Below, in pieces: positions 44,640 to 58,036 of a DNA stretch of 64,000 nucleotides (position 1 is the stretch's first letter; each line of letters opens with the position of its first letter). The notes under the pieces were generated by a model. That model had not been told where the DNA came from. It made no database searches and was given only the letters and a program-made list of their open reading frames with translations. The stretch covers positions 15,944,214 to 16,008,213 of the forward strand of contig CM061138.1 of NCBI GenBank assembly GCA_030789695.1, written 5' to 3'. Source of the stretch: Scilla litardierei (lineage: Eukaryota; Streptophyta; Magnoliopsida; Asparagales; Asparagaceae). The translations under genes were made by a program, and so were the position numbers.

Positions 44640-47430
44640 CTAATCAGCACCTCCCGTGCTCTAGTGCCCGTGAGTGTCCGGGGTATTGACGAGGAAGAAA
44701 CATGATCTCCAATGGCCCGACAGAGCTTCGACACATGAAAAACAAAGTGGATAGCAGAATCTGGTAGCAAACTCAGCCGATACGCCACCTGGCCAATCCT
44801 GACCTCTCCCTCATACGACCCAAAGTATCAAGACGACAGCTTCTCGTTCCGCCTACGTGTCGCTATCGATAAGGTCGCAGCTTCATATACACCATGTCTC
44901 CCACCTTGAAATGCACATCTCGCCTGTGTTCATCTGTCCGACTCTTCATAAGCTGGTGCGCCCTCGTCAAATGTCGTTGTAAGTCCTCCAAAGTGTGGTC
45001 ACTCTCCTCAAGATACTGGTCCACCCAGGAAAATGTTGTAGAGCGGTGACCATAATGAAGCAAATGCAGGGGATCCCGCCCATATAAGACCCTGAAAGGA
45101 GTGGTCTGAGTAGAGGTGTGGAAAGATGTGTTGACCAATACTCTGCCCAAGTTAGTCACCTCACCTACTGTTTCAGAGACTCCGAAACAAAACACCGCAG
45201 ATATGTCTCTAGGGTCCTGTTAACGATATCCCTCTGGACATCCGTCTCGGGATAGTAAGCGGTGCTCCTCTTCAGTATTGTTCCCAGTGTCTTGAATAAC
45301 TACTTCCAGAAGGCGCTAAGAAAGACCTTATCTCGATCCATCACAATAGAGCCCGGAATCCCATGAAGTATCACTATCTTCCTGATAAATGTCGTCACCA
45401 CGGTTACTGCAGTGTTGGGATGTCTTAGTGCCACAAAGTGTGCGTACTTGCTCAGCATATCCACCACCACCATAATGATTGAGTACCCCTCTATTTACGG
45501 CAAGCCATCAATGAAATCCATGGTCAGCTCCTCCCAAACTCAGTCAGGCAGAGAGAGGCTGCAGCAAACCACATAAGCTGTTGATATATATTTGTGATGA
45601 TGGCATATATCGCACTTCTCCACCATTTCTGCCATATCCTTCCGCATCCCTTCCCAGAAAAGCTCCCAAGCCAAGCGATGGTAGGTCTTCAGGACCCCCG
45701 AGTGACCACCTACCGCGCTCCCTATGAAACTCTTGTAACACCCCCGAGATATGAACCGACCCCCGTGATACAACCAAACGCCCCGTGTAAAAGAGACGTT
45801 GCACATCTAACAAATATCCAGGGTGTGTGGCTGGGTCCTGTAGTAGTGCTGCCCTGATCTGGGCTAGACCCTCATCCTCCTCAATCTCTCGCAACAGGGG
45901 CTCCCAATCGAGCAGAACTGGTACTGACAAGTCCGACAAGTGTGAATCAACATCCCTCCGTAATAGTGCATTTGCTGCCTTGTTCTCAATACCTGGCCTA
46001 TACTGGATCTCAATCCCCAGCAGCTTGGTCAACCACTTCTGATGCTCCTCAGTGGCCATCCTCTGCTCCAAAAGATATTTGAGGCTCCTCTGGTTTGTCT
46101 TCACTACGAATAGCCGGCCAAGTAGATAGGGTCGCCATTTTTACACTGCCAACACAATAGCCATCAGCTCGCGCTCATAAATTGACTTGAGCTGAGCTAT
46201 CGCCGATAACACGCGGCTAAAATATGCCACCAACCTGCCCTCCTGCATCAACACGACACCTAAACTATAGCCCGACGCATCTGTCTCCACCACAAATGAC
46301 CGGGTAAAGTCCAGAAGCGCAAGAACGAGAACGCTCATCGTGGCCCTTTTTAGGGCCTCAAAAGCTCGAGTGGCCTCTTCTCCCCAATGAAAATTGTCTT
46401 TCTTCAGCTGCTCAGTCAACGGCCACACAATGGTGCAATACCCCAAACGAACTTCATGTAGTAGCCCGTCAGTCCCAAGAATCCCCGCAGCGCCCGTAGT
46501 GTGGTAGGCAGTGCCCAATCCACCATAGCCGCTATCTTCAAACCGTCTGCCGACATGCCCTCCAAGGAAACAATATGACACAAGTACTCTACACTTCGCT
46601 GGCCGAACGAGCACTTCTTCCGATTAGCAAACAACTGATGTTCCTGCAGCTCCCTCAGCACGGTCGTCAAATGCTCAACATGTGACTCTATCGACCGGCT
46701 GTAAACCAAGATGTCATCGAAGAATACCAGAACAAACCTCCTCAGATAGGGCCGAAACAACATGTTCATCAATGCGTGGAATGTGACAAGGGCATTAGTC
46801 ACCCCATCAAACTGAAATAAGACCTACCATAGCTCCCATGGTATGTCCTGCTCTGCCTCCTCCACTGACAGGCCATGTAGCTTCACCAAGAAGCCTCCTC
46901 TTTCGGAATGGAATGCCCTCGCCAGTCTTCAAGGAACCCCTGGGTTTGCACAAACTGTGGTCCCCCACCACCTTTCCTCCGTGCATGAACTCCACCCTCA
47001 GCAACTTCTAGTTGGTCTTTATTTCTCCCAAGGACTGCAACCATCTCATGCCTAAAATCACGTCGGTGCTGCCCAGGTCGAGCAGTAAGAACTCCTCCAC
47101 CACATGTATCTCATGGAGGGTAAAAATCATGCCTCGGTATACTCCCCTGCTCCGCTCTACCTGCCCAGTCCCCATCATCACTCCAAATCTACCGGTGTCA
47201 ACCAACTGCAACTCATGCTGATCCACCACACAGTTGGAGATAAAATTGTTTGTGGCCCCACTATCAATCAATACCACCACCTCCTGCTCAAAAGATCATC
47301 CCCACCAATTTTATAGTATGCTTCTGGATGAACCCTACTATGGAGTTGAGTGACATCTCCGCAACTTCCAAATGAGATGGATCCTGCTCCAGCTCTTTCT
47401 CATTCAGCTCCTCCACTTCCTCATCATCAT
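44640..47430 (-). pseudogene. Pol of gypsy element 3, with the RT N-terminal part deleted
   Basis: Protease VVLIDSGATNNFI at 47280-47008. The text then jumps near 46807-46850 to the middle of reverse transcriptase ([24 protein letters not shown], 46802-46416), so the RT part with the YRALN and GYHQI motifs is missing. RNase H follows (VETDASGYSLG, YERELMAIVLAV; 46614-46141, and 46104-45544), then an HHCC zinc domain (GGHSGVLKTYHRL ... CDICHHHKY), the integrase core in several frames, and a C-terminal part at 45195-44863 (LYGRDPLHLL, HFKVGDMVYMKLRPYR). A degraded chromodomain-like end lies near 44600-44650. Many stops; inactive. Confidence 0.85.
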
Positions 47431-49362
47431 TCTCTACCAGCAACACCTGGAGTGTACGATCTCGGCAGCGATGACCTGGGACATACTTCTCACCACACAA
47501 AACACAGCCCCTTCGCCATCTTGTTCTGTAACTCCGCCTCTGTCATGCGCCGAAACTGCCCACTGGGCTATGGTCCGCTGCTCCTCTCTTTGCTCACCTA
47601 AGTTCCCCCCGTCTGGGCCCCCTGCAGGGACCCGCTGCACTCCTGAAGTAGCCAAGCCACGAAAAGTGGACCCGCCCTAAGCACCCTTGGCCCGTCGATC
47701 TGCTGCTAGTTTTTCATCCACCACCTAAGCTAGGTCCAAAGTCTCTAACAGCCCACTCGGCCTCTGCACCCGAAGCTCTCCCCGAATCTCAGTTTTGAGC
47801 CCCTTCATAAAGCTTCCTACCAAGGTCTACTCATCCATTCCTCTCACATAGTCGGCAAGTGCTTCGAATCTCTTTCGATAGTCCCTCACCGTGCTCACCT
47901 GCCGTAGAGCCAAGAGCTGCTCATGCATATTGCCGTCATGGGTTTTTTTGAAGCGATCTAGCATGCAATATGTGAACTCTTTCCAGGACTGGACCGGTCG
48001 CCAATGTTGCCTCCACAAATACCAAAACGACTTTCCCTCCAAACACACGCCTGCACCTTCTCTCTCTCCGCCAACTGATAAGCTTAAAAATTTCGCTCTG
48101 CACGATAAACCCACCCGTGGGGTCCTCTCCGTTGAAAATGGGCATCTTCAACTTTCGAACCATGTGTTTGGGCCCTGGCGTCCCATGACCGGCCCTCCCT
48201 TGGCTGGTCGGGGTGAAAATGATGGCCGGCGTTTCGTTGCTCTCCTACCGCCCCCATGGATCTCCTTCTCTTCCGTAGTGTCCCCACCTTCCTCGGCCCA
48301 CTGTGGTACTCTGCCACCTTCCCCATGAGTCTCATGGCTCCTCCAAGGTCCACCATGCCCCTCCGCCGCTTGCCAAGGCTCTTGGGAACCTTCATTCTCG
48401 AAATCAACTCCGGGATATCTCAGAAGTGGCCGTTGATGGGCTACATGGCTTCATTAGCCCGTCTAAGGCACGCGACTCTTCCAGGAAGTCTGTCGAGGGT
48501 CATCAGGCCTCTCTGGCCACTCAAGGAAGCGGTGCGACGCCAGAAAGTGACGATCGTCACCGTCGAAGGCCATCAAAAGAGTGATCGGCCCCTGGCGGGC
48601 TCACGGTGCTTCGTCAGCCTACGCCGGGGCTCGCAAGGGGGTCGGCGGCCCCTGGCGAACCCGCAGGGGGTCGCCGCCCCCCATCGCATGTCCCCAGGGG
48701 GCTGTCGACCCCTGTGGTGGTCGCTGGTCTTCGCCAGCAGCAAAAGGAGGCCCCTAGTGGCAGATCACCTCTTGTAGGTCGTCGAATGTCGTGCGCCTCC
48801 ATCAAGGGTCCCCCAAGGGCCGATTGGCCCTTGGGGGTCTTACAGATTTCCAATAGGAGGAGCCGAAGGCCCCCAGGGGGCGGACGGCCCATGTTGGCCA
48901 CGCAGGGGGTCATCGGCCCCCGTCGGATGCTCCCAGGGGGTCGACGTCCCTTGGCGAGCCTGCAAGGGGTCGTCGCCCCTACTGTGTGGACCCATGGCAC
49001 CGGCGCCCCTTGCCGGAGCGCTGGGGGCCTGTGGCCCCTTCGGATGTGCCCTAGGGGACTGTGCAGCCCTTCCTCCATCTCTGGAAAACTTTCTTCGACG
49101 CGTTCAATCTCCTTTCCCTTCCCCTTGGTCAAAGCAAGCTCCCTCAAGGGCTCCAAAGATAGGGCAAATTGATTGGGAAGATGAGAGAAGAGTTGGATGT
49201 CGATTTGAGTGCTGATTTGGTTGTAGAGCCTCTCCTCCATGGCGATCATCCTCTGATCCATCGTAGAAATTGTTTCTTCTGTCGATCTCTGAAGCTCCTC
49301 GATGTCAGAAGTGAGTTTTCCTTCCAAGAATTCCATCTTTCTAGTGGTGGGCATACGAATCG
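47430..49362 (-). pseudogene. Gag of gypsy element 3
   Basis: Begins near 49342 (MPTTRKMEFLEGKL, then a coiled-coil-like stretch with EETISTMDQRMIAMEERL), runs through the GC-rich spacer, and reaches the Gag domain at about 48163-47827 (MVRKLKMPIFNGEDP, and MHEQLLALRQVSTVRDYRKR in another frame). CGEKYVPGHRC near 47500 is the zinc-knuckle-like part. Several frameshifts break it. Confidence 0.8.
48530..49070. repeat. GC-rich imperfect tandem repeats in the gag spacer of element 3
   Basis: Units of about 55-70 bp built on 'cagggggtcg' alternating with 'cggcccc' and 'ggatgc/gcatgt'. Same position and character as the spacer in element 1. The long frames on both strands reflect composition. Confidence 0.65.
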
Positions 49363-49378
49363 TACTCTGATACCAATT

Positions 49379-49746
49379 TGATGATAAAGCTAGGGTTTGG
49401 AAGATGAAAAATGAGAACTTTATAAGTCTCAAAGGAGAACTACAAGATAAGGGTTTCTTTTGAGAGAACCAACTCTCCAAGCTTCAATCTAAGAGAGAAA
49501 GCTTACTCTCATTTGAGCTAAAGTTCTACTCTTCTAAGCTAGGGTTTATCACTCAAGTTTTGCATAAGAGAATAATGAAAACCCCAACCCAAACATATAA
49601 GGGCATCTTTAGCCCAATTTACAAACAACCCTCCAAAACCCAAACTTTGCAAAAATGCCCAAAACTTCACAAAAGAGCCCTCGGCCTAGTTCTTCATCCC
49701 GCGATCCTTCTTGTGACGCCTTCGCTGATACGTGATGATCTCATCA
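49379..49746 (-). repeat. 5' LTR of gypsy element 3
   Basis: 368 bp, TGATGATAAAGC...CTCATCA, next to the primer-binding site at 49364-49375. Confidence 0.9.
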
Positions 49747-51530
49747 CTCGCCTTCGGTAATAAAGTAGATTCTTAATTTAATTTTTGACCTTGATAAACT
49801 CAAATCATTTGTTGATTTGAATGATTTGAGGCTTGAATTTCTTGAGGATCGTTTTGCTTTGATAATGGACTTGGATGAATGAATTCTGAGTGCTACAAAT
49901 TCATATTGGTGGCTGTTTTTGCCTTGAGATGCACGAATATATTTTTTGTGGTTTTGAGAGTTTTGGCTGTGTCTGTTTAGGGGAAGTTTGCCCCTTGTTG
50001 TTTGAAGGTATTTGGGGTTGTTTTCCCCATTGCAGTTCGCCATTTGCCCCATGATGCCCTTGCGGTTTGCCATTTACCCCTGCGCTCAATGTTTGGGCCC
50101 ATCCTGCCTATGTTTCGTTGTTCGGCTCATGTCTAACCCTTTAAAATGGTTGTAACCCCCTGACTTGGGCTTTGTTGGCTTGCTTGGCTTGGTTTTACAT
50201 ATTCAGGTGTTTTGCTTTATGTGTCGCCATCTTATCTTGGGGCTAAATTGATTCTTAAATAAATATGACTCTTTTTAAGGTTTCAGCCTTGGATATTAAA
50301 ATGTGTAGGCTAATATGGGAAATGTATTTGCATAGATGATTAGTCATAGTTTTTGATTTAGGACATACGTCTCAAATAGATGACTTGGGCCATACTTCAG
50401 TTAGTTCATAGGTTATAGTGCAATGATTTGATTTAATTGGATAAAAGAAATAATTATGAACATGTTGCTTATTAATATGAATGCCTCCGATATATATGTA
50501 CGGTATGTTATTTACTGATGGATCCTTTTAGCATATGCTTAGCCATAAATTAAATCATATATAACACAACGACCCTCCTTTGGGTTAAGATATCAAAACT
50601 GTTACATTACGATATGTGTAACATGTCCCTAAAGCTGTCATATCGAAATGTGATCATAATATCAATATACCTAAGCTTTTTTCCTTTAATGAATTGATAA
50701 CTTGTCATTTTGAACTTTGAAAGTAACAAGTATGGATATCACTTTATGCAAACGAAATGGTAACATTCTAGAAAATGACATCTATTACATGTTCTTCATA
50801 ATTGTTCCATATACATGCTCACTATATATAGCTCTGTACATGCCTACTATATATAGAAAATGTACTTGTTACATGATACTGCACTATGCACTATGCATGC
50901 CTACTATGCCTACTAAACTGAGCGTGATAACTTTATAACAGTGCACTTGATATTACACGTAACCACCAATATATCAGTGTACTTGACATCGTATCTGCAC
51001 TTGATTATTCAATTTGTTGCACCTGATTATGATCATGCATGGATTAGGCTTGTACTAGTTGATGGGGAAGAGAAAACTCATTATTGATGGTACGGAAGCA
51101 ATTGGAGTCAACCATTACTGCCCTTGACCGTCTTTGTTACCGCATTTGGCTGTATATGTTCACTATACTAGACTAAATCACGCTCGACTGAGCACCACGT
51201 GGCAAGGGTGAGCTCGTATATTACATATTGTACCTTCAAATGTGAGTATGTGAGTCACGATATTAGTTTAAGAACACCATGCAAATAGTCATATCCCTTC
51301 TAGTCATTGCTTATTTCATCATTACCTACATTCATTGATCTTATTTTGTAGTCGATGGCACATGCCACGTTTACTATCATTTTCATATGCATTATATATG
51401 TATGGATTTTTTACACATATTTTTAGGGATTTATTTTATCAGATACAACTTGTTTGTTTAAATATTTGGGAACCTACAAGCCCAACTCTAACAGTTGATT
51501 CGTTGATCGTTAGGTGCTAAGAACAAGTTC

Positions 51531-51968
51531 CTATAATAGACAAGTTTTGATGTTAACGAGTTTACTAAACAAGATCCTAACAAAGGATCCTAACAAATGG
51601 TAGATAGGTGATTGTGATGTTACTTTCATGTTGTAGTTTTTTTTATTTTCAATAAATTGCAGAGGCCAAAAGCATAACTACAAGTTATTTTAAATGTTGT
51701 AACAGTTCATTAATTAGAGTTAATGTATGCATTTACTGAAATTTTTCGAAATCCTTGTAATATTTTCTATATTATTCTTAAGTTGACGTGCAGGACTTGC
51801 AATACTATTTTATATCCACAGATACGCTTAAAGTATTTTAATTCAAGAAAAAATACACTTATACTAAAGCATTCCTATTTGTTTAGAATACGTCATGAGC
51901 TTGTCATGAGCGTGTCGCGTACTGTTTCCTTGCCATATTTTGGGAACCATATTTTGGGAAACTGGTCG
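51531..51968. other. No recognised feature
   Basis: AT-rich flank between the family Q LTR and the hAT element. It may include the true end of that LTR. Confidence 0.35.
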
Positions 51969-51990
51969 TAGACCATACCACGGTTCGAAC

Positions 51991-52570
51991 TGTTCTGAAA
52001 CCGAACCGAACCGAAATCGGACGGTCAATTCCAAGAACCAGAATCGAAACTGGGCCAAGCCGGTTCGATTCCGGTTTACATAGAACCAAACTAGAACCGA
52101 CGGTCAGCGGTTTTCCGGTTTGGTTTCCCGGTTCTAAAACTGGTTCGGTTGTGGTCTGGCCGAATTATTTCAAGGGGCAACGGCTAGTTACCCCACTAGC
52201 CATTGACCCCAACTAGTTGTTGCCCCCCTTTTAATTGAAAAATAAAGGGGGCAACTGCTAATTGGAGAGACGTCACCCCTTGTTCTGGAACCGAACTGAA
52301 ACGAATTCGGACGGTCGATTCCAAGAACCGGAATCGAAACTGGGCCAAGCCAGTTCGATTCCGGTTTACATAGAACCAAACTGGAACCGACGGTCCCCGA
52401 TTTCCCGGTTTGGTTTTCCGGTTCTGAAACTGGTTCGGTTGTGGCCTGGCCAAATTATTTCAAGGGGCAACGGCTAGTTACCCCATTAGCCATTGACCCC
52501 AACTAGTCGTTGCCCCCTTTTAATTTAAAGATAAAGGGGGCAACTGCTAATTGGAGAGACGTCGCCCCTT
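51991..52570. repeat. Tandem duplication of the hAT left subterminal region (two 290-bp units)
   Basis: Units 51991-52280 and 52281-52570 are highly similar, each starting TGTTCTGRAACCGAAC and ending near 'gagacgtc-ccccttgt'. Each unit contains an inverted pair around 'ggggcaac ... gttgcccc'. Confidence 0.88.
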
Positions 52571-53352
52571 GTACCCCTTTTTCACTCCCCCCAAAATTCT
52601 TTTTTGCACCCACCACCCCCTCAAATCCCAATAAATACACCCCCACTCTTTCAAACACTTCACATCATTCTTTCTCAACGCTCAAATCTCAATCTTCAAT
52701 TGTTCTATTATACTTATTTTTATCATTTTTATTTAATTTTTTTGAATTTTTATACTCTAAAACTTTTCAAGTGTTTTTCTCCCATTTTTTATCAATGGCA
52801 AGTGGCTCCTTAAAATCAAAGAAAGGAAAAATATTTCTAACAACGTCAAAGATTTTGATAATGATCATAATCAATTTGGTCTTCATCAATGATTCAATAT
52901 CAAGATTTTCCCAATGATTCTAGTTTACCAATTTCCGAAGGCTTTTCCAACATGCAATCCATATTTTGATGGATAATCTCAATCTTCTACTATTCAATTT
53001 TCTTCACCTGGAATTCTCATAGAGTAGAAAATCTTGATGCGGAAATTGATGTTGGCGGACAAGAAAGCAAGCGCAACCAATCAGATTTGTTGAAAGTATA
53101 TATAAAGAAAGTTAAGGCGTCCGAAGGAAAATTTACCGATAAAATATAATTATTGCAACGTTGAATATTCTTGAAGTACATCCGAAGGACATGCAACATA
53201 TTGGAATCATATAAAGAGTAAACATTCGAGCAAATTAGGTTATTCATCTTCTCAAACCCAATTTGCAAGTTACGTTGCTTCTATCAATCAACTATTTTGA
53301 TATTCTGATGCGACTAATAGAGAAGCGTTAGCAAGAATGGCTGCCGCCGAAC

Positions 53353-54837
53353 CAGTGTTCTAAATATCGGTCCGATATCCGATATATCGGCCGCAATATC
53401 GGATTTATCACTAGGCGGATACGATATAGGCTTATATATTGCAGTTTTCGATATTTGGGAAAATATCTTTGCAATATCGGGTTGCAGCTGATATTGTGGC
53501 CGATATATCCCTTTGAAATATCGGCTGCAATTCACAGGGTTTTATAAATAAAGTAAGCGGGTCGGTCCACTTAGAAGTGGATCTAACCCGAGTCACCCGA
53601 CCTAATCATTTACATAAAACGAGAGACATCAGAATTTTTGAGAGATAACCGATGCTTTGCCCTATTTATAATCCGCCGATCCGTCCCTCTCGACGCTCCG
53701 CCCCTTACGACGCTCCGCTCAGTTCCGTTCGACGACAATCAATTGAGCTTCAACGTCCGACATTCAATCTTTGCAAGGAAGTGTTTTCCGATCAAGGTAA
53801 CTAGTCGAGCCCTTTTTTCCAGTTTTTCTTTTTTTCCAGTTTTTAATTTTTTTCTTCCAGTTTTGGATTTTTTATATCAATCAAGCTTTAACATCTGGCG
53901 TTTGACCTTTGCAAGGGATTTTCCGATCAAGGTTGGTACTTACTACAAGTATTCTTTACAATTTTCAATTTTTTTCATTTTTTTCATTTTCTGAATTTTT
54001 TCGATATTCAGTCCAACGTTCGTTCATCTCAAAAGATGGGTTTTCGATCAAGATGGGTATTCTTTACCTTTTTTACATTTTTACATTTTTCAGTTTTTTG
54101 ATTTTCATCTTCACACTGTTAATATTGTTCCACATGAATAATATGGGAAGTTGTTTATTTGAGCTATTAATATGTGTCCATTTGAATAACATTGATCTGC
54201 ATGAATAAAAATTTTCAGTTTGTAAAAATGTTTTCAGTATCGGCCTAGTGTAAATTCCCAGCTTGTAGTTTTTTACATGTTTCAGACTTGAGGGGAATGG
54301 TTATTTTCTGGTTTGGTCTAATCATATCGTAAATGTTAAATTATTATCTCATGATCATGTTTATTGGTTATTAATTTTTAACGCATGCCTACTGATTTTA
54401 TTATCATATTTTGTATGTATTTAACTCGCTTGGTTTGTGACCACTTAAAGAAATATTTCACTAAGTGGATAGCTGATATTCATGTTTAATGATGTATACT
54501 TGCCCAAAACATACTTTTTTGAGTTTCTATAATTTAAATTTTCTTGCACGTCTATGCTTTTATTTAACATAGCCTTTGATACGACACTCCGATATGTAGT
54601 CAAAATTCCCGATATTCATGTTTAACGAGAGAAGTATAACCAAAACATACTTTTATTTGAGTTAGTATAGTTCATATCTTCTTAGATACATCTACACTTG
54701 CATATGTCATCATTTTTAAGCCTTCGATATGACACTCCGATATTTAGTCAATATCACCGATATATCCCCGATGTCCACAATCCGATATCAAATTTCCTAG
54801 GCCGATACGCGACCGATATCCGATATTTAAAACACTG
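53353..54837 (+). mobile_element. CAGTG hAT-like non-autonomous element, copy C
   Basis: 1485 bp. CAGTGTTCTAAATATCGG at the left and its near reverse complement at the right, flanked by a perfect 8-bp duplication CGCCGAAC (53345-53352 and 54838-54845). Subterminal blocks contain many palindromic 'cgatat' and 'gatatcgg' words. The interior is T-rich with no transposase. Inserted in the hAT transposase gene. Confidence 0.93.
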
Positions 54838-55023
54838 CGCCGAACATTTACCTTTAAGTTTCGGTGAGAAAATTGGTTTTATGAATTATGTTCAAAACGT
54901 ATTAAATCCGCAAACTTGTCGTGTTCCAAGAACTACACTTACACGTATACTTTTTAATATTTACAGAATTGGAAAAAAGGATTTGATAAAAAATTTGGAC
55001 GTTTTGATGGTTGGGTATTTATA

Positions 55024-55467
55024 TCTATATTACAAATGAGGGATGTTTTTGAATCTTTGTCCCATGTGGCAATGTCACATCGCCACATGGGACACCCTTC
55101 TTAAACCCAAAACCCAAAAAACACAAAACTCTACCCAACCCTCCAAAAATACACCCAAACCCAAACACCCAAAATCATACCCCCCAAGCAAAAAAACCAA
55201 AAAACCCCAAGACACTACACACACTTAAACACACTATTCTTATTTTCACCCGTTTTTGCACTCATCGAAACACCCGTGTGGGTCCCGCGTCCTTACTGTG
55301 TGGGTTGGTTTTTGGGTTGTCTGTGCATTCGCTCCCCTTTTACCATCCGACGTTGCCGACATGCACACACACGCTTTTCGCTCCTTCCCGGTTCCGCGCG
55401 TGCATTGCGGCCATGTTCGTTGGTGGTTATTTTTGCTCCGTGCACCAAGTGCACGGGCAATTTCTAG
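55024..55467 (+). mobile_element. 444-bp non-autonomous Helitron
   Basis: The 5' end is TCTATATTAC after an A. The 3' end has the perfect hairpin CCGTGCAC-CAA-GTGCACGG, a short spacer and CTAG, followed by T. Insertion between A and T without duplication is the Helitron signature. Joining the flanks restores frame and similarity in the interrupted hAT transposase segment (gatc-attggcaaacac region), which confirms the borders. The interior has an inverted pair near the 5' end (55058-55092: 'tcccatgtggc' and 'gccacatggga') and no gene. Confidence 0.9.
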
Positions 55468-56630
55468 TGTTTCAATATATGGAGTGATCATTGGCAAACA
55501 CACTCTTATAAGGGGTGTGACTTGCCATTGTATTGATGAAAATTGGATATTGCAAAAAAGAATTATTACATTTCGAATTTTTGATGAAACACATACTGCT
55601 GATAATATTTATTGTATGCTTAAAATCATTTTTTAAGAATATAAGATTCAAGATAAAAATTTTGCAATGGATTTTAATAGTGCTTCAAATAATACTGTTG
55701 CTGCTAATCCATCTTTAAAAGAGATATGTCAACCTTTTGGTGGGATATTTTTTCATCAAAGATGTGCATATCATATTTTAAATTTATGTGATCAAAATGG
55801 ATTAGTTATTCTAAAAAATTCTATCGAACCTACTAGAAAAGCAGATAATTATTTGTGAAAACATCCAAAAGTAATGAAATCATAGTTAAAATTTTGCAAA
55901 ATCCATAATAAAAATCCCGTTAAATTTTCACGTGATGATCCAACCCGTTGGTATAGCACGTATAAATTAATTGTTCAAAGTGATGATTATAAAGAATTAT
56001 TGTGTAGTTTATACAATATAAAGTTAGTAATATGTATTTTTCCTCAATGTAATTTATGCACAAAAATTTGTGAATTATTAAAAGTTTTAATGATGCTACC
56101 AATAATTTATCAGATGTTTATTATATCACCACAAATTTATTTCTTATTGAATTTATTAATATTTTTAATGCACTTGAAGAATGTGAAACGGATATTAAAT
56201 TAGAATCTACTGTTTTTGCTATGAAGAAAAACCGATTAGAATATTACCAACACATTCCAATTATTTACATGGTTACAACTATTTTTTATCCACGTTATAA
56301 GTTTGATCATTTAGACACGTCTTTGCAATATTATTATAAAGTTTTAAGTTTAAAAGTTAATTGTCTTGCTTTGTTATCTTATGTTAAGTCCAAAGTTTTT
56401 AAATTATATGATGATTATGCTAACATGTATGGTCCATCTCATACAAAGTTACACAAAATGATTCTTCATCTCAACTTTTATCCTCAAGATTTGGTGTTAA
56501 AAGTTATCAAATGTTAATGCAAAAAACAAAAAATTTAAAAAGTTCATTAAGCTCACATTCTGAGCTCGATTCATTGAGCTAACAACTTCTTTTGAGTATG
56601 TGAATGACAGTGAACTTGATATATTACAAT

Positions 56631-58036
56631 CAGTGTTCTAAATATCGGTCCGATATCCGATATATCGGCCGCAATATTGGTTTTATCACTAGACCGATAC
56701 GATATAGGCTTATATATTGCGGTTTCCGATATTTCGAGAAATATCGCCGCAATATCGGGTATCGGCCGATATTGCGACCGATATGTCCCTTTGAAATATC
56801 GGCCGCAATTCACAGTTTTTGAAAAATAAAGTTAGCAAATCCGTACACTTAAAAGTGGATCCGACCTGAGTCACCCGACCCAATTATTTTCTTAAAACGA
56901 CGAGGCATCGGGATTTTTGAAAGATAATTGATGCTTGCTCAAATTCTAAACATGACACTCCGCTCCTCTCGACGCTCCGCTCCGTCCGACGAAAATTTCC
57001 GGCGACAATCGATTGAGCTTCGGCATCTGGCATTCAATCTTTGCAAGAAAGTGTTTTCCGATCAAGCTGAGTATCCGAGCTTTTTTTTTTCATTTTTTCA
57101 TTTTTTCGATTTTTGATTTATATCCTTCCAGTTTGGGGTTTTTTCCGTTGATCGAGCTTTGACATCCGGCGTTCGATCTTCGCAAGGGATTTTCCGATCA
57201 AAGTTGGTACTTACTACTTAGTATTCTTTACCTTTTTCATTTTTTGAATTTTCTGAATTTTCAGTTTTCGGGTTTTCCAATCAAGCGTTTGTTCTCAAGA
57301 GAGGGTTTTCTGATCAAGTTAAGTAGTTTTTTCCTTTTTTACATCTTACATTTTTACATTTTTTGATTTTCATATTCATACTGTTAATATTGATCCACAT
57401 GAATAATATGGGAAGTTGCTTATTTGAGTTATCACTATGTATCCATTTGATAATATTGATCCTCGTGAATAATATTTTTCAATTAATTAAATTGTTTTCA
57501 ATATCCGCCTATTGTAAAGTCCCAACTTGCGGTTTTTTACATGTTTCAGACTTGGGGAGAATATTTTTTTTACTTTTTTCAGTTTTGGATACTTTAAACA
57601 ACATCCCCTACATCAACAATCAACACATAGAAGGTGGTATACATATTTAAACAACATCCCCTACATCAACAAGTGGATGGCCGGTATTCACGTTTAATGA
57701 TGTATGTTTACACAAAACATACTTTTATTTGAGTTTCTATAATTTATATTTTCTTAGACACATCTATGCTTTTAGTTGACATCATTTTTTAGCATCTAAT
57801 ATGACACTCCGATATTTAGTCAATATTCCGAATTATAACCAAAACATACTTTTATTTGAGTTAGTATAGTTTGTATCTTCTTAGATACATCTATACTTAC
57901 ATATGACATCATTTTTAATCCTCCGATATGACACTCCGATATTTAGTCAATATCCTTGATATATCCCCGATATCCGCAATCCGATATCAAATTTTGTAAG
58001 CCGATACGCAACTGATATCCGATATTTACAACACTG
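56631..58036 (+). mobile_element. CAGTG hAT-like non-autonomous element, copy D
   Basis: 1406 bp, CAGTGTTCTAAATATCGG...CCGATATTTACAACACTG, with a perfect duplication ATTACAAT (56623-56630 and 58037-58044). Similar to copy C over its whole length, in the same orientation, and inserted further downstream in the same transposase gene. Confidence 0.93.

Larger units (their letters stand above)
44160..49746 (-). mobile_element. Complete but inactive Ty3/gypsy element 3, reverse orientation
   Basis: LTRs at 44160-44529 and 49379-49746 share most positions; by eye roughly one in ten differs, so the insertion is not recent. The exact 5-bp duplication CTCGC (44155-44159 and 49747-49751) defines the ends. 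The PBS (49375-49364, TGGTATCAGAGT) and a G-rich tract before the other LTR fix the minus orientation. Its Gag and Pol resemble element 1 of the chimera (same GC-rich gag spacer, similar RT and RNase H wording). It inserted into the family Q LTR. Confidence 0.92.
42749..51530 (+). repeat. Long LTR of family Q, copy 2, split by two insertions (right end approximate)
   Basis: Starts TGTAATGACC. The sequence resumes across the hAT MITE (43045-43766) and the gypsy element (44160-49746), both delimited by target duplications. Without them it is about 2.5 kb, comparable with copy 1 at 27483. Shared blocks include 'aaagtagattcttaatttaattttt' (49757), a G/T-rich tract (49900-50230) and 'gggaacctacaagccc' (51468). 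The terminal CA was not identified. Confidence 0.55.
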
